DNA from: Burkholderia pseudomultivorans
GTDB lineage: Bacteria; Pseudomonadota; Gammaproteobacteria; Burkholderiales; Burkholderiaceae
DNA length: 64,000 nt
Assembly (NCBI RefSeq): GCF_001718415.1
Contig: NZ_CP013378.1
Span: 4,092,001 to 4,156,000 of the forward strand
Reading direction: 5' to 3'
Part shown: piece after piece, positions 49,533-61,398 of the stretch
How the letters are laid out: the number at the start of each line of letters is the position of its first letter
How positions within the stretch are numbered: the stretch's first letter is position 1
Notes under the pieces: model-generated
Seen by the model: only the letters and a program-made list of their open reading frames with translations
Told to the model about the DNA's origin: nothing
Database searches by the model: none
Translations under genes and position numbers: made by a program

Positions 49533-51131
49533 TCAGACGACCTTCAGCGTGCCCATCATCCCCAGATCCTCATGTTCGAGAATGTGGCAATGAAACATGC
49601 GCTCGCCGGGCATGTCCTGCGTCGTCAGGATCGTCACGGTTTCGCCGCTGCGCACGTTCACGGTATCGCGCCACGCGCGGAACGGCTCCGGCGTGCGCGC
49701 GCCGTCCGAGGCACGCTCGATCACCTGGAACTGCGTGCCGTGCAGATGGAACGGGTGATCCATGTCGGTGGTGTTGCGGATCGTCCAGCGCTCGACGTCG
49801 CCGCGCCGGCTGGTCAGCGTCGCGCGGTGCGGCGCGTAGGTCTCGCCGTTGATCGTGAAGCGCATGCCCGCCGGCCGGCCCTGCGCCGCGCCCTTCATCA
49901 TCGCGTCCATGTCCATCTCCTCGCCGAACGCGACCGTCTTGTTCGCGACCGGTTCGCCGAGCGCCGGCACCGTACGCAGCGTCGCCGGCAGCGCGCGCGG
50001 CGCGGCCGGTGCGAACGCGACGTCGGCGAGCGGCAGCGCCGGGTCGGGCGGCAGGCTGCCGTGACCATCGTCGTGCGACATCGCCATCTTGCGGCGATCG
50101 TATTCGGCCGCCAGCAGCACCGCGCGGGACGCGCGATCGCCGGCGCGCACCAGCAGCTCCGCGCGTTCGCCCGGCGCGATCAGCAGCGACGTGACCGTGC
50201 GCGGCGCGTCGAACAGGCCGCCGTCGGTGCCGACGTGCGCGAACGATCGGCCGTCGTCGAATGCGATGCGCAGATAGCGTGCGCTGCACGCATTCCACAC
50301 GCGCCAGCGCTCGTCGCCCGCGACGTCGATCCGCGGGCGGCGCGCGCCGTTGACCAGCGCGAACTGGCCTTCGCGGCCGTTCATCCAGTCCATCATGTCG
50401 TTCGGCGGGATCGTGCCGTCGCGTGCCAGCTTCAGGTCGGACACGAACAGGTGGCGCTCGGGCCAGCCCGCCAGCGGATCGTCGGCGGCGCGCACGACGA
50501 ACGGCCCCGCGAGCCCGCGAAACACCTGCTCGGCCGTCATCATGTGCGGATGCGGGTGATACCAGTAGGTGCCGGCGCTCCCCTTCGGCAGCGTGAAGCG
50601 GTACACGCGCGACGCGCCGGGCGCGACGGGATCGGACGGGTTGCCGTCCTGCTCTGGCGGCACCGGCAGCCCGTGCCAGTGGATCGTCGACGGCTGCGGC
50701 AGCTTGTTGACGAACCGGATCTCGACCGTATCGCCCTCGCGCACGTCGATCAGCGGACCGACGACGGGGCCGTCGGCGCCCGCGCCGTACTGCCAGAACG
50801 TGGTCGGTCGCGCGCCGCGCAGCAGCGGGCGCGCGACCGGCTGGGCGACCAGCGTGGCCCGGAACAGGCCCGGCTCGCGGCTTTCGTTGGCCAGCGTGCG
50901 CAACGACGCGAGCGGCGCGCCGGCCGGCAGCGCATCGACGGCCGCGAGCGGCGCGGGCGCGGGCTTGCCGTGTCCGTTGCCGTGTCCGTGCCCCGACATG
51001 CCGGCCATGTCGTCCATCCCGTCCATACCGGCCATGCCCGCGTGACCGGCGTGCTGCGCCCATGCGGTGCGCGCGAACAGCGATGCGGCCGCCACGCCGA
51101 CGGCGTGCGACAGAAAGGTTCTCCGTATCAT
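49533..51131 (-). CDS. Tat-exported multicopper oxidase (CueO/CopA-like)
   Basis: A 532-residue periplasmic copper oxidase. The leader MIRRTFLSHAVGVAAA has a twin-arginine motif and cuts after AWAQ; GAGGAA precedes the ATG at 51131. Met/His-rich segment HAGHAGMAGMDGMDDMAGMSGHGHG follows, a copper-binding tail. Copper-site motifs: IHWHGLP, YWYHPHPH, DHPFHLHGTQF and, at the end, HCHILEHEDLGMMG, giving types 1, 2 and 3 copper. It probably oxidises Cu(I) and protects the periplasm. CopC lies 38 kb away. Confidence 0.93.
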   Translation of the reverse strand: MIRRTFLSHAVGVAAASLFARTAWAQHAGHAGMAGMDGMDDMAGMSGHGHGNGHGKPAPAPLAAVDALPAGAPLASLRTLANESREPGLFRATLVAQPVARPLLRGARPTTFWQYGAGADGPVVGPLIDVREGDTVEIRFVNKLPQPSTIHWHGLPVPPEQDGNPSDPVAPGASRVYRFTLPKGSAGTYWYHPHPHMMTAEQVFRGLAGPFVVRAADDPLAGWPERHLFVSDLKLARDGTIPPNDMMDWMNGREGQFALVNGARRPRIDVAGDERWRVWNACSARYLRIAFDDGRSFAHVGTDGGLFDAPRTVTSLLIAPGERAELLVRAGDRASRAVLLAAEYDRRKMAMSHDDGHGSLPPDPALPLADVAFAPAAPRALPATLRTVPALGEPVANKTVAFGEEMDMDAMMKGAAQGRPAGMRFTINGETYAPHRATLTSRRGDVERWTIRNTTDMDHPFHLHGTQFQVIERASDGARTPEPFRAWRDTVNVRSGETVTILTTQDMPGERMFHCHILEHEDLGMMGTLKVV

Positions 51132-51733
51132 CAATCGTTCCTCGTTATTCATGCTCGGCCGCGCGACAGCCGCGACGCGAAACTGCGGGCCCGCGCCATC
51201 ATAACCGGCGGCCCCTATCGAAAATCGTGTGCGCCGGTCGAGCGGCGATACGTCGCAGGCAGCTCGGCCGTCGCGCCGCGCCGACGCGCCCGTGTGTGCC
51301 ATCGGTGACCGGTATCGTTTCGCTGCAGTAGCGCGGCCCCCAGGCGCCGCCGTCCCTTCTGTTTCCACAGCCGCTGTCGCTCCCCTTGGCTCGCTCACCG
51401 GAAACCGCCAATATTTCACGATGCGGAAAGAACCCCTGCGTTATAAAAATTTGTGGTGCACGGCACAAATTCGACGTTTCGCGATGCCGAAAAACGTTCC
51501 GCAATACAAAACGACGACTTCAACGCATTGTTTTTGAATGATATTTTTCGTTTCGACAAGTCGCTCTACGCGCACCATTCGAACGGGTCGCGGACGTAGA
51601 CTTTGTCCCATGCACTGACGCTTCGCGACGGCGGTCGACACGGAACCCGACGCAAGCAGCCAGTCGGGCCACCGCCGGTCGAACCGGCGCACGCCACCAC
51701 AGAATCGCTTGTGATCAGAAAGGGAGAACGGAA
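51132..51733. other. Gene-free divergent region upstream of the oxidase
   Basis: About 600 bases between the oxidase and a small plus-strand gene, with no convincing ORF. It holds a CRP-like inverted repeat (51448-51471). The 200 bases before the small gene are AT-richer than the surroundings (GAATGATATTTTTC at about 51536). No CueR-type operator was recognised. Confidence 0.5.
51448..51471. promoter_or_regulatory. CRP/FNR-like inverted repeat
   Basis: AATTTGTG-GTGCACGG-CACAAATT: perfect 8-bp arms around an 8-base centre that is itself GTGCAC. TGTG-N8-CACA is the half-site geometry of CRP/FNR boxes. It is about 317 bases from the oxidase start and 263 from the small gene, far for a simple promoter site. 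Confidence 0.4.
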
Positions 51734-51958
51734 ATGATGGGATTTCGCTTTGGTTCAGCGCTCGGGTCGTTCTACATCCTGCCGGGTAACGGCGGCTGGG
51801 AAGCGACGTTCGGCAACGCCGTGCTCGGCGCGTTCTCGTGCCCCGAACATGCGGCCGACCACATCTCGCGCGGCGACTGCGCGGCCCTGTCCGAACTCGA
51901 CACCGCGACGCTCGAAGTGCCGGACGAAATCGCCGAGTGGGAAATCGTCCACGTCTGA
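51734..51958 (+). CDS. Small protein of unknown function
   Basis: A 74-residue protein, start MMGFRFGSALGSFYILPGNGGWE, end EVPDEIAEWEIVHV, strongly acidic overall, with no signal peptide or membrane helix and one Cys in AFSCPEHAADH. GGGAGA stands before the ATG, and a strong terminator follows at once, so it is a well-formed monocistronic gene. I do not recognise a family; small Burkholderia orphan proteins of this kind exist. Convergent with the monomeric isocitrate dehydrogenase. Confidence 0.7.
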   Translation: MMGFRFGSALGSFYILPGNGGWEATFGNAVLGAFSCPEHAADHISRGDCAALSELDTATLEVPDEIAEWEIVHV

Positions 51959-51976
51959 ATGGCAAGCCTGCCAGGC

Positions 51977-52006
51977 AAAACGCCCCGGGCATCCGGGGCG
52001 TTTTTT
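51977..52006 (+). terminator. Intrinsic terminator after the small gene
   Basis: CGCCCCGG (51981-51988) pairs with CCGGGGCG (51993-52000) around GCAT, then TTTTTTG. Confidence 0.92.
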
Positions 52007-52084
52007 GTTTCCGTCGGGCGGCGATCCGTCAGGCCCGCCGCGTCGACGTCTGCCGTTTCCGGCGCATCCGCGCGCCGGCCGGCG

Positions 52085-54430
<2,346 letters not shown>

Positions 54431-54513
54431 TCATGTTCTACCTTGCAGGGCTTGCGGGCCGCCTCGCGGCGCCGCGGCCCGGATCCCGGGCCGCCCTGCC
54501 AAACCTGCCATCC

Positions 54514-54548
54514 ACGAAACGCCCCGGCGCCGGCAGCAGCGCCGGGGC
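54514..54548 (-). terminator. Intrinsic terminator after icd
   Basis: GCCCCGGCGC (54521-54530) and GCGCCGGGGC (54539-54548) form a 10-bp stem; on the minus strand GTTTCGTG follows, a weak T-run. It separates the two isocitrate dehydrogenase genes. Confidence 0.7.
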
Positions 54549-54583
54549 GGCCGGCTGCGCGCCGGCCCACCCCGCAAGGGGCC

Positions 54584-55840
54584 TTACATGTTCTCGATCA
54601 GCACTTCGCCGAAGCCCGAGCACGACACCTGCGTCGCGCCTTCCATCAGGCGCGCGAAGTCGTACGTGACGCGCTTCTGCAGGATCGACTTCTCCATCGC
54701 GGCGATGATCGTGTCGGCCGCTTCGGTCCAGCCGAGGTGGCGCAGCATCATTTCCGCCGACAGGATCTCGGAACCGGGGTTCACGTAATCCTTGCCTGCG
54801 TACTTCGGCGCGGTGCCGTGCGTCGCCTCGAACATCGCGACCGAATCCGACAGGTTCGCGCCCGGCGCGATGCCGATGCCGCCGACCTGCGCGGCCAGCG
54901 CGTCGGAGATGTAGTCGCCGTTCAGGTTCAGCGTCGCGATCACGTCGTATTCGGCCGGGCGCAGCAGGATCTGCTGCAGGAACGCGTCGGCGATCGAATC
55001 CTTGATCACGATCTCGCCGCCCGTCTTCGGGTTCTTCACGCGCATCCACGGGCCGCCGTCGATCAGCTCGCCGCCGAATTCCTTCTGCGCGAGCGCATAG
55101 CCGGCGTCACGGAACAGGCCTTCCGTGAACTTCATGATGTTGCCCTTGTGCACCAGCGTGACCGACTTGCGATCGTTGTCGATCGCGTACTGGATCGCCT
55201 TGCGCACCAGGCGCTCGGTGCCTTCGGTCGACACGGGCTTGACGCCGATCCCCGACGTTTCCGGGAAACGGATCTTCTTCACGCCCATCTCGTCCTGCAG
55301 GAACTTGATGACCTTCTTCGCCTGCTCCGAGCCGGCCGCCCATTCGATGCCCGCGTAGATGTCTTCCGAGTTCTCGCGGAAGATCACCATGTCGATCTTC
55401 TGCGGCTCGCGCACCGGCGACGGAACGCCGTTGAAGTACTGGACCGGGCGCAGGCACACGTACAGGTCGAGCTCCTGGCGCAGCGCGACGTTCAGCGAAC
55501 GGATCCCGCCGCCGACCGGGGTCGTCAGCGGCCCCTTGATCGACACCACGTACTCCTTCAGCACCTGCAGCGTCTCGTCCGGCAGCCACACGTCCGGACC
55601 GTACACCTTGGTCGCCTTCTCGCCCGCGAAGATCTCCATCCAGTGGATCTTGCGTTTGCCTTTGTAAGCGTGCGCCACCGCCGCATCGACGACCTTGATC
55701 ATGACCGGCGTGATATCGAAGCCCGTACCGTCGCCTTCGATATAGGGAATGATCGGCTGATCGGAAACGTTGAGCGAGAAATCCTTGTTGACGGTGATCT
55801 TGTCACCGCCTTCCGGAACCTTGATGTGCTGATACGGCAT
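54584..55840 (-). CDS. icd: Dimeric NADP-dependent isocitrate dehydrogenase Icd
   Basis: A 418-residue enzyme of the TCA cycle, start [21 protein letters not shown] at 55840. [37 protein letters not shown] (the Ser is the AceK phosphorylation site of E. coli IDH), [30 protein letters not shown] and [19 protein letters not shown] are all present. Isozyme I beside monomeric isozyme II. A 16-bp palindrome lies 164 bases upstream. Confidence 0.97.
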   Translation of the reverse strand: MPYQHIKVPEGGDKITVNKDFSLNVSDQPIIPYIEGDGTGFDITPVMIKVVDAAVAHAYKGKRKIHWMEIFAGEKATKVYGPDVWLPDETLQVLKEYVVSIKGPLTTPVGGGIRSLNVALRQELDLYVCLRPVQYFNGVPSPVREPQKIDMVIFRENSEDIYAGIEWAAGSEQAKKVIKFLQDEMGVKKIRFPETSGIGVKPVSTEGTERLVRKAIQYAIDNDRKSVTLVHKGNIMKFTEGLFRDAGYALAQKEFGGELIDGGPWMRVKNPKTGGEIVIKDSIADAFLQQILLRPAEYDVIATLNLNGDYISDALAAQVGGIGIAPGANLSDSVAMFEATHGTAPKYAGKDYVNPGSEILSAEMMLRHLGWTEAADTIIAAMEKSILQKRVTYDFARLMEGATQVSCSGFGEVLIENM

Positions 55841-56003
55841 GATCGACTCCAGTGACGTGGCTGAGCAGGTGTTGCTGGTCGAAGCTGCGTGCGCGGCGGG
55901 GCGACGGATGCGTGCCCTTGACGGCAACAGCGAGCCGCTATTCTAGCGCCCCAACCGGGCACGGCGGCACGAAGCGCGGCGCTGCGTATCAAGTCTTCCC
56001 TTA

Positions 56004-56019
56004 TGTCTTATATAAGACA
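56004..56019. promoter_or_regulatory. 16-bp perfect palindrome in the icd/rluE intergenic region
   Basis: TGTCTTATATAAGACA reads the same on both strands. It is in the divergent space between icd (start 55840) and rluE (start 56114). GntR-family regulators of TCA-cycle genes in beta-proteobacteria are thought to bind TCTTATATAAGA-like sites; I recall this without being able to check it. A likely operator. Confidence 0.65.
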
Positions 56020-56113
56020 GAGGACTTGCCGTTCCGTATTATGCATTAAGATTCCGCCATTTGCCATAGACTGCCCGCCCCGCCTCGCGCGGCCCGCCGG
56101 CCGGACCTCCGCC

Positions 56114-56692
56114 ATGCCCCTGATCGCCCTCAACAAGCCGTTCGGCACGATTTGCCAGTTTTCCGCGCACGAGACGCGGCCGTCGCTCGGCGACTGGGTA
56201 AAAACGCCCGGCGTCTATCCGGCCGGCCGGCTCGACGCGGACAGCGAGGGCCTGCTGCTGCTGACCGACGACGGCGCGCTGCAGGCGCGCATCGCGGAGC
56301 CGCGCCACAAGCTGGTCAAGCGCTACTGGGCGCAGGTCGACGGCGCGCCGGGCGCGGCCGACCTGAAGGCGCTCGCGCGCGGCGTCGATCTCGGCGACTA
56401 CGTGACGCGCCCGTGCCGCGCCGAATTCATCGAGCCGCCCGACACGCTGTGGCCGCGCAACCCGCCGATCCGCTACCGCGCCGCGATCCCGACGACCTGG
56501 ATCGAACTCGCGATCACCGAAGGCAAGAACCGGCAGGTGCGCCGGATGACGGCAGCGGTCGGCTTCCCGACCTTGCGCCTGGTGCGCGTCGGCATCGGCG
56601 CGCTCGACATATTCGCGCTCGGCATTGCGCCCGGCGAAACAATCGCGCTGCCGCCGCGCGCGCCGTGGGACGGTTTCGCCCGCGTCGAATGA
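56114..56692 (+). CDS. rluE: 23S rRNA pseudouridine synthase RluE-like
   Basis: A 192-residue, S4-less pseudouridine synthase. It starts [17 protein letters not shown] and has the catalytic Asp in [17 protein letters not shown], then [10 protein letters not shown] and [12 protein letters not shown]. Length and lack of an S4 domain fit RluE, which modifies U2457 of 23S rRNA. Divergent from icd. Confidence 0.88.
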   Translation: MPLIALNKPFGTICQFSAHETRPSLGDWVKTPGVYPAGRLDADSEGLLLLTDDGALQARIAEPRHKLVKRYWAQVDGAPGAADLKALARGVDLGDYVTRPCRAEFIEPPDTLWPRNPPIRYRAAIPTTWIELAITEGKNRQVRRMTAAVGFPTLRLVRVGIGALDIFALGIAPGETIALPPRAPWDGFARVE

Positions 56693-56974
56693 ACCGCGCC
56701 GGCAGACCCGGATTTTTCGTCATCTTTTTCGTCAACCGCCTGCGAAGATCGCGCGTTAAACCACGCAGATGCCAACCTTAGCTATCCGGCATTGGCAGCC
56801 GAAGCCGTGTTTGCGTCACGAAAGCGACGTTTTCTTCGAATACGATTCGGCGCCCGCAGCGCAAAGAGAAATTTCTCGAAGCGTCTGTCAACCGAAAGGT
56901 GGATGGCACCGTTAGACGACATGACTCCTATTGCCGGGTCATTTGGTTAATTAACTAAAGCTGAGGAACACAAC

Positions 56975-57187
56975 ATGAACAAACTGATCGCCGCTCTGGT
57001 CGCTGGTCTCTTCGCAACGGCTGCTTTCGCACAAGCATCGGCTCCGGAAGCTGCTTCGGCTGCTGCTCCGGCAGCTGCTTCGGCACCGGCAAAGCACAAG
57101 GCTGCCAAGAAGCACCACGCAAAGAAGCACCACGCAGCCAAGAAGGCAGCTAGCGAAGCCGAAGCACCGGCAGCTGCTTCGAACTAA
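56975..57187 (+). CDS. Secreted Ala/Lys/His-rich small protein (Asr-like)
   Basis: A 70-residue protein with a signal peptide MNKLIAALVAGLFATAAFA. The mature part is Ala/Ser-rich, then KHKAAKKHHAKKHHAAKK, then EAEAPAAASN. This composition is like the acid-shock protein Asr of enterics. GAGGAA is before the ATG; upstream is a palindrome GTTAATTAAC (56946-56955), near the likely promoter, and GAGAAATTTCTC (56866-56877). Role unknown; periplasmic acid or metal buffering is a guess. Confidence 0.75.
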   Translation: MNKLIAALVAGLFATAAFAQASAPEAASAAAPAAASAPAKHKAAKKHHAKKHHAAKKAASEAEAPAAASN

Positions 57188-57246
57188 GCAGGCTTGCTGT
57201 AATAACGCAGTCAAGAACACGCAGTCTTGCCGTTCTTACGGCGTTG

Positions 57247-57287
57247 AAAGGCAGATCACCGCGAGGCGATCTGCCTTTTTCTTTTTT
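57247..57287 (+). terminator. Intrinsic terminator after the Asr-like gene
   Basis: AAAGGCAGATC (57247-57257) pairs with GATCTGCCTTT (57268-57278), followed by TTCTTTTTTG. Confidence 0.9.
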
Positions 57288-57347
57288 GTGCCCGCCTGCG
57301 CGCATCGCGTACCATGCGGGTCTCGTTTTCCAGACAGGAGTCCAGCT

Positions 57348-57848
57348 GTGCGATTCTCCCTGCGCTCGTCGCTCGGCCGCCTTGCGCGCGCCGCCGTGTT
57401 CCCCGCCGCGCTCGCCGTCCTCGCGTTCGGCATGCAGAGCGCCGGCGCGCAGATGCCGCCCGGCGCCAAGCAGCCGAGCGAATTCCCGCGCGTCAAGCTG
57501 CGCGCCGGCATGTACGTGATCGACGCGGCCGTCGCCGCGAACGACGCCGACCGCGAACAGGGGCTGATGTACCGCTCGCAGCTCGCGCCGAACGAAGGCA
57601 TGCTGTTCGTGTTCAACGAAAATGCGGTGCACTGCTTCTGGATGAAGAACACGCTGATCCCGCTGTCAATCGCGTTCATCCGCGCGGACGGCACCATCAC
57701 CGACATCGCCGAGATGCAGGCCGAGACGACCGACAACCACTGCCCGCGCAACAACGGCGTCTATGCGCTCGAAATGAGCAAGGGCTGGTTCGCCGCGAAG
57801 GGCATCAAGCCCGGCATGAAGCTCGACGGGCTGCCGAAGCTCCAGTAA
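57348..57848 (+). CDS. Exported DUF192 protein
   Basis: A 166-residue protein with a signal peptide (n-region RFSLRSSLGRLARA, cleavage after SAGAQ). The DUF192 domain has the usual YVIDAAVAANDADREQGLMYRSQLAPNEGMLFVF, HCFWMKNTLIPLSIAFI and CPRNNGVYALEMSKGWFAAKGI. GTG at 57348 is used, with CAGGAG before it. The function of DUF192 is unknown. A terminator follows. Confidence 0.87.
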   Translation: MRFSLRSSLGRLARAAVFPAALAVLAFGMQSAGAQMPPGAKQPSEFPRVKLRAGMYVIDAAVAANDADREQGLMYRSQLAPNEGMLFVFNENAVHCFWMKNTLIPLSIAFIRADGTITDIAEMQAETTDNHCPRNNGVYALEMSKGWFAAKGIKPGMKLDGLPKLQ

Positions 57849-57888
57849 CGGCCGCCGCCGCGGCGCACGCGCCGCGACGCCCCGCCCG

Positions 57889-57919
57889 GCCGGCCGCCTG
57901 CGCGCGCCGGCTTTTTTTT
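57889..57919 (+). terminator. Intrinsic terminator after the DUF192 gene
   Basis: GCCGGC (57889-57894) pairs with GCCGGC (57906-57911) with GC-rich inner bases, followed by TTTTTTTT. Confidence 0.8.
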
Positions 57920-58066
57920 CGTGCGCCGGCGGCGGCCGGCTTGATTCCGCCGACACGGCCCGCATCTGCAAAAGCCACGCGCAAGCGCTATGCTTGAAGT
58001 CTCGCTTGTTCCAGCCCGGGCCGGCCCAGCCGGCCCGCTTACGATCCGAACCACCAGGAGGTTCAC

Positions 58067-60178
58067 GTGCCCCGCAAAACCCCCATCGAGCGCTATCGCA
58101 ACATCGGGATCAGCGCTCACATCGATGCCGGCAAGACCACGACGACCGAGCGCATCCTGTTTTACACCGGCGTGAGCCACAAGATCGGTGAAGTGCACGA
58201 CGGCGCGGCCACGATGGACTGGATGGAGCAGGAGCAGGAACGCGGCATCACGATCACGTCGGCGGCGACCACGGCCTTCTGGAAAGGCATGGCCGGCAAT
58301 TATCCGGAACACCGCATCAACATCATCGACACCCCCGGGCACGTCGACTTCACGATCGAGGTCGAGCGCTCGATGCGCGTGCTCGACGGCGCGTGCATGG
58401 TCTACGACTCGGTCGGTGGCGTGCAGCCGCAGTCCGAAACCGTGTGGCGCCAGGCGAACAAGTACAAGGTGCCGCGCATCGCGTTCGTCAACAAGATGGA
58501 CCGCATCGGCGCGGACTTCTTCCGCGTGCAGCGGCAGATCGGCGAGCGGCTGAAGGGCGTCGCGGTGCCGATCCAGATTCCGATCGGCGCGGAAGAGCAT
58601 TTCCAGGGCGTCGTCGACCTCGTCAAGATGAAGGCGATCGTCTGGGACGACGAAAGCCAGGGCGTGAAATTCACGTACGAGGACATCCCCGCGAACCTCG
58701 TCGATCTCGCGCACGAGTGGCGCGAGAAGATGGTCGAGGCGGCCGCCGAGGCGAGCGAGGAACTGCTCGAGAAGTATCTGCACGACCACGAATCGCTGAC
58801 CGAGGACGAGATCAAGGCCGCGCTGCGCCAGCGCACGATCGCCAACGAGATCGTGCCGATGCTGTGCGGCAGCGCGTTCAAGAACAAGGGCGTGCAGGCG
58901 ATGCTCGACGCGGTGATCGACTACCTGCCGTCGCCCGTCGACGTGCCCGCGATCCTCGGCCACGACTTCCACGATCCGGAAAAGCCGGCGGAACGTCATC
59001 CGAGCGACGACGAGCCGTTCTCGTCGCTCGCGTTCAAGATCATGACCGACCCGTTCGTCGGCCAGCTGATCTTCTTCCGCGTGTATTCGGGCGTCGTCGA
59101 ATCGGGCGACACGGTGCTCAACGCGACCAAGGACAAGAAGGAGCGGCTCGGCCGGATCCTGCAGATGCACGCCAACGAGCGCAAGGAAATCAAGGAGGTG
59201 CGCGCGGGCGACATCGCGGCGGCCGTCGGCCTGAAGGAAGCGACCACGGGCGACACGCTGTGCGACCCGGCGAAGCCGATCATCCTCGAGAAGATGGAAT
59301 TCCCGGAGCCGGTGATCTCGCAGGCCGTCGAGCCGAAGACCAAGGCCGACCAGGAAAAGATGGGCCTCGCGCTGAACCGTCTCGCGCAGGAAGACCCGTC
59401 GTTCCGCGTGCAGACCGACGAGGAATCCGGCCAGACCATCATTTCGGGGATGGGCGAGCTGCACCTCGAAATCCTGGTCGACCGGATGAAGCGCGAATTC
59501 GGCGTGGAAGCGACCGTCGGCAAGCCGCAGGTCGCATATCGCGAGACGGTGCGTACGACGGCCACCGACGTCGAGGGCAAGTTCGTCAAGCAGTCGGGCG
59601 GGCGCGGCCAGTACGGTCACGCGGTGATCACGCTCGAGCCGAACCCGGGCAAGGGCTACGAGTTCCTCGACGAGATCAAGGGCGGCGTGATTCCGCGCGA
59701 ATTCATCCCGGCGGTCAACAAGGGCATCGAGGAAACGCTGAAGAGCGGCGTGCTCGCGGGCTATCCGGTCGTCGACGTGAAGGTGCACCTGACGTTCGGC
59801 TCGTACCACGACGTCGACTCGAACGAAAACGCGTTCCGCATGGCCGGCTCGATGGCCTTCAAGGAAGCGATGCGCAAGGCGAAGCCGGTGCTGCTCGAAC
59901 CGATGATGGCCGTCGAGGTCGAGACGCCCGAGGACTTCATGGGCAACGTGATGGGCGACCTGTCGAGCCGGCGCGGCATCGTGCAGGGGATGGAGGACAT
60001 CGCGGGCGGCGGCGGCAAGCTGGTGCGCGCCGAAGTGCCGCTCGCCGAGATGTTCGGCTACTCGACGTCGCTGCGCTCGGCCACGCAGGGCCGCGCGACC
60101 TACACGATGGAGTTCAAGCAGTACGCGGAAACGCCGGCGAACGTGTCGGAAGCGGTGATCAACGCGAAGCCGAAGTAA
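58067..60178 (+). CDS. fusA: Translation elongation factor G (second-type copy)
   Basis: A 703-residue GTPase that drives ribosomal translocation. G1 is [14 protein letters not shown]3 [14 protein letters not shown]4 NKMDRIGAD; domain IV-V features such as [18 protein letters not shown] are intact. GTG start at 58067 with AGGAGG upstream. The gene stands alone, not next to rpsL/rpsG/tuf, so the window shows a copy outside the str operon. Burkholderia usually carry two fusA genes; the other one is not in view. A good terminator follows. Confidence 0.95.
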   Translation: MPRKTPIERYRNIGISAHIDAGKTTTTERILFYTGVSHKIGEVHDGAATMDWMEQEQERGITITSAATTAFWKGMAGNYPEHRINIIDTPGHVDFTIEVERSMRVLDGACMVYDSVGGVQPQSETVWRQANKYKVPRIAFVNKMDRIGADFFRVQRQIGERLKGVAVPIQIPIGAEEHFQGVVDLVKMKAIVWDDESQGVKFTYEDIPANLVDLAHEWREKMVEAAAEASEELLEKYLHDHESLTEDEIKAALRQRTIANEIVPMLCGSAFKNKGVQAMLDAVIDYLPSPVDVPAILGHDFHDPEKPAERHPSDDEPFSSLAFKIMTDPFVGQLIFFRVYSGVVESGDTVLNATKDKKERLGRILQMHANERKEIKEVRAGDIAAAVGLKEATTGDTLCDPAKPIILEKMEFPEPVISQAVEPKTKADQEKMGLALNRLAQEDPSFRVQTDEESGQTIISGMGELHLEILVDRMKREFGVEATVGKPQVAYRETVRTTATDVEGKFVKQSGGRGQYGHAVITLEPNPGKGYEFLDEIKGGVIPREFIPAVNKGIEETLKSGVLAGYPVVDVKVHLTFGSYHDVDSNENAFRMAGSMAFKEAMRKAKPVLLEPMMAVEVETPEDFMGNVMGDLSSRRGIVQGMEDIAGGGGKLVRAEVPLAEMFGYSTSLRSATQGRATYTMEFKQYAETPANVSEAVINAKPK

Positions 60179-60200
60179 GCCGCCCGCCGCGCAGTGCACG

Positions 60201-60232
60201 AAGCCCGTCCGGTTCCGGACGGGCTTTTTTTC
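60201..60232 (+). terminator. Intrinsic terminator after fusA
   Basis: AAGCCCGTCCGG (60201-60212) pairs with CCGGACGGGCTT (60215-60226) around TT, with TTTTTTTT after. Confidence 0.93.
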
Positions 60233-60328
60233 GTCGCGCCGACGAGCGGACTGCATTTTCGATCGGCACGCCGCGCATTTTTTTCACGTGCCACAATATT
60301 TCGCGATTCGTCCGATGGAACCGTCCCG

Positions 60329-61348
60329 ATGCCGTCCGCCTCCCCTGCCCTGCGCCGCCTGCTGTTGCTCTATGCCGGTCTGATCGCCGCGAACGCGGCC
60401 GTGTGGCTGTGGGCGCTGGCGGTATTGCGCGACCATCCGCTGCTGCTCGGCACCGCGGCGATCGCCTACGGGCTCGGGCTGCGCCACGCGGTCGACGCGG
60501 ATCACATCGCGGCGATCGACGTCGCGACGCGCAAGCTGATGCAGGACGGCCGGCGCCCGCTGACGGTCGGCCTGTGCTTCTCGCTCGGCCATTCGACGAT
60601 CGTGCTCGGCGCGACGCTCGGCATCGCGCTGACCGCGTTCGCGCTGCGCGATCGCTTCGACGCGTTCCGCGAGATCGGCGGCACGGTCGGCACCGCGGTG
60701 TCGGCCACCTTCCTGCTCGTGCTCGCGTGCGCGAACCTGATGATCCTGCGCGATCTGTGGCGCCGCTATCGCAGCGGCGCGCCGGAGCGCCACGCGCACG
60801 ACGCCGTGCATGCGCATCGCCCGGCGGGCCTCGTTGCGCGGCTGCTGCGTCCGCTGTTCAGGCTCGTGTCGAAGAGCTGGCACATGTATCCGGTCGGCGT
60901 GCTGTTCGGGCTCGGCTTCGATACCGCGACCGAAATCGGGCTGCTCGCGATCGCCGCCGCGCAGGCGAGCCAAGGGCTGCCGATCTATACGGTGATGCTG
61001 TTTCCCGCGCTGTTTACGGCCGGCATGACGCTGATCGATTCGACCGACAACGTGCTGATGATTCATGCGTACGGGTGGGCAATGGACGATCCGCAGCGCA
61101 AGTTGCTGTACAACGCGAGCATCACGTTCGTGTCGGCGGCCGTCGCGCTCGCGATCGGCGGGATCGAAGCAGCCGGCCTGCTCGCCGACAAGCTGTCGCT
61201 GACGGGCCCCGTGCGCGACGCGCTCGATGCGATCGGCGACCGCTTCGGCGCGATCGGCTACGGGATCGTCGCTCTGTTCATCGTCTGCTGGATCGCGTCG
61301 ATCCTGTTCCATCGCTGGCAGCGGGCGGCCGACGCGCCGGCGCGCTGA
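60329..61348 (+). CDS. Nickel/cobalt permease of the NiCoT (HoxN/NixA) family
   Basis: A 339-residue inner-membrane secondary transporter with eight hydrophobic helices. GLRHAVDADHIAAIDVATRK is the NiCoT signature (HAxDADH in helix II), LGHSTIVLG in III, LGFDTATEI and LFTAGMTLIDSTDNVLMIHAYGWA in later helices. It imports Ni2+ or Co2+. No urease, hydrogenase or cobalamin gene is nearby, and no riboswitch was recognised in the short leader. Start MPSASPALRR at 60329 is preferred over a longer frame. Confidence 0.88.
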   Translation: MPSASPALRRLLLLYAGLIAANAAVWLWALAVLRDHPLLLGTAAIAYGLGLRHAVDADHIAAIDVATRKLMQDGRRPLTVGLCFSLGHSTIVLGATLGIALTAFALRDRFDAFREIGGTVGTAVSATFLLVLACANLMILRDLWRRYRSGAPERHAHDAVHAHRPAGLVARLLRPLFRLVSKSWHMYPVGVLFGLGFDTATEIGLLAIAAAQASQGLPIYTVMLFPALFTAGMTLIDSTDNVLMIHAYGWAMDDPQRKLLYNASITFVSAAVALAIGGIEAAGLLADKLSLTGPVRDALDAIGDRFGAIGYGIVALFIVCWIASILFHRWQRAADAPAR

Positions 61349-61398
61349 CGGGCCGATGCGCGCGCCGCACCTCATGCGGCGCTACGCACCGGCATCGC

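Noticed and set aside
60233..60328. Cobalamin or nickel riboswitch ahead of the nickel/cobalt permease
   Set aside because: The leader is under 100 bases and shows no B12-box or comparable motif.
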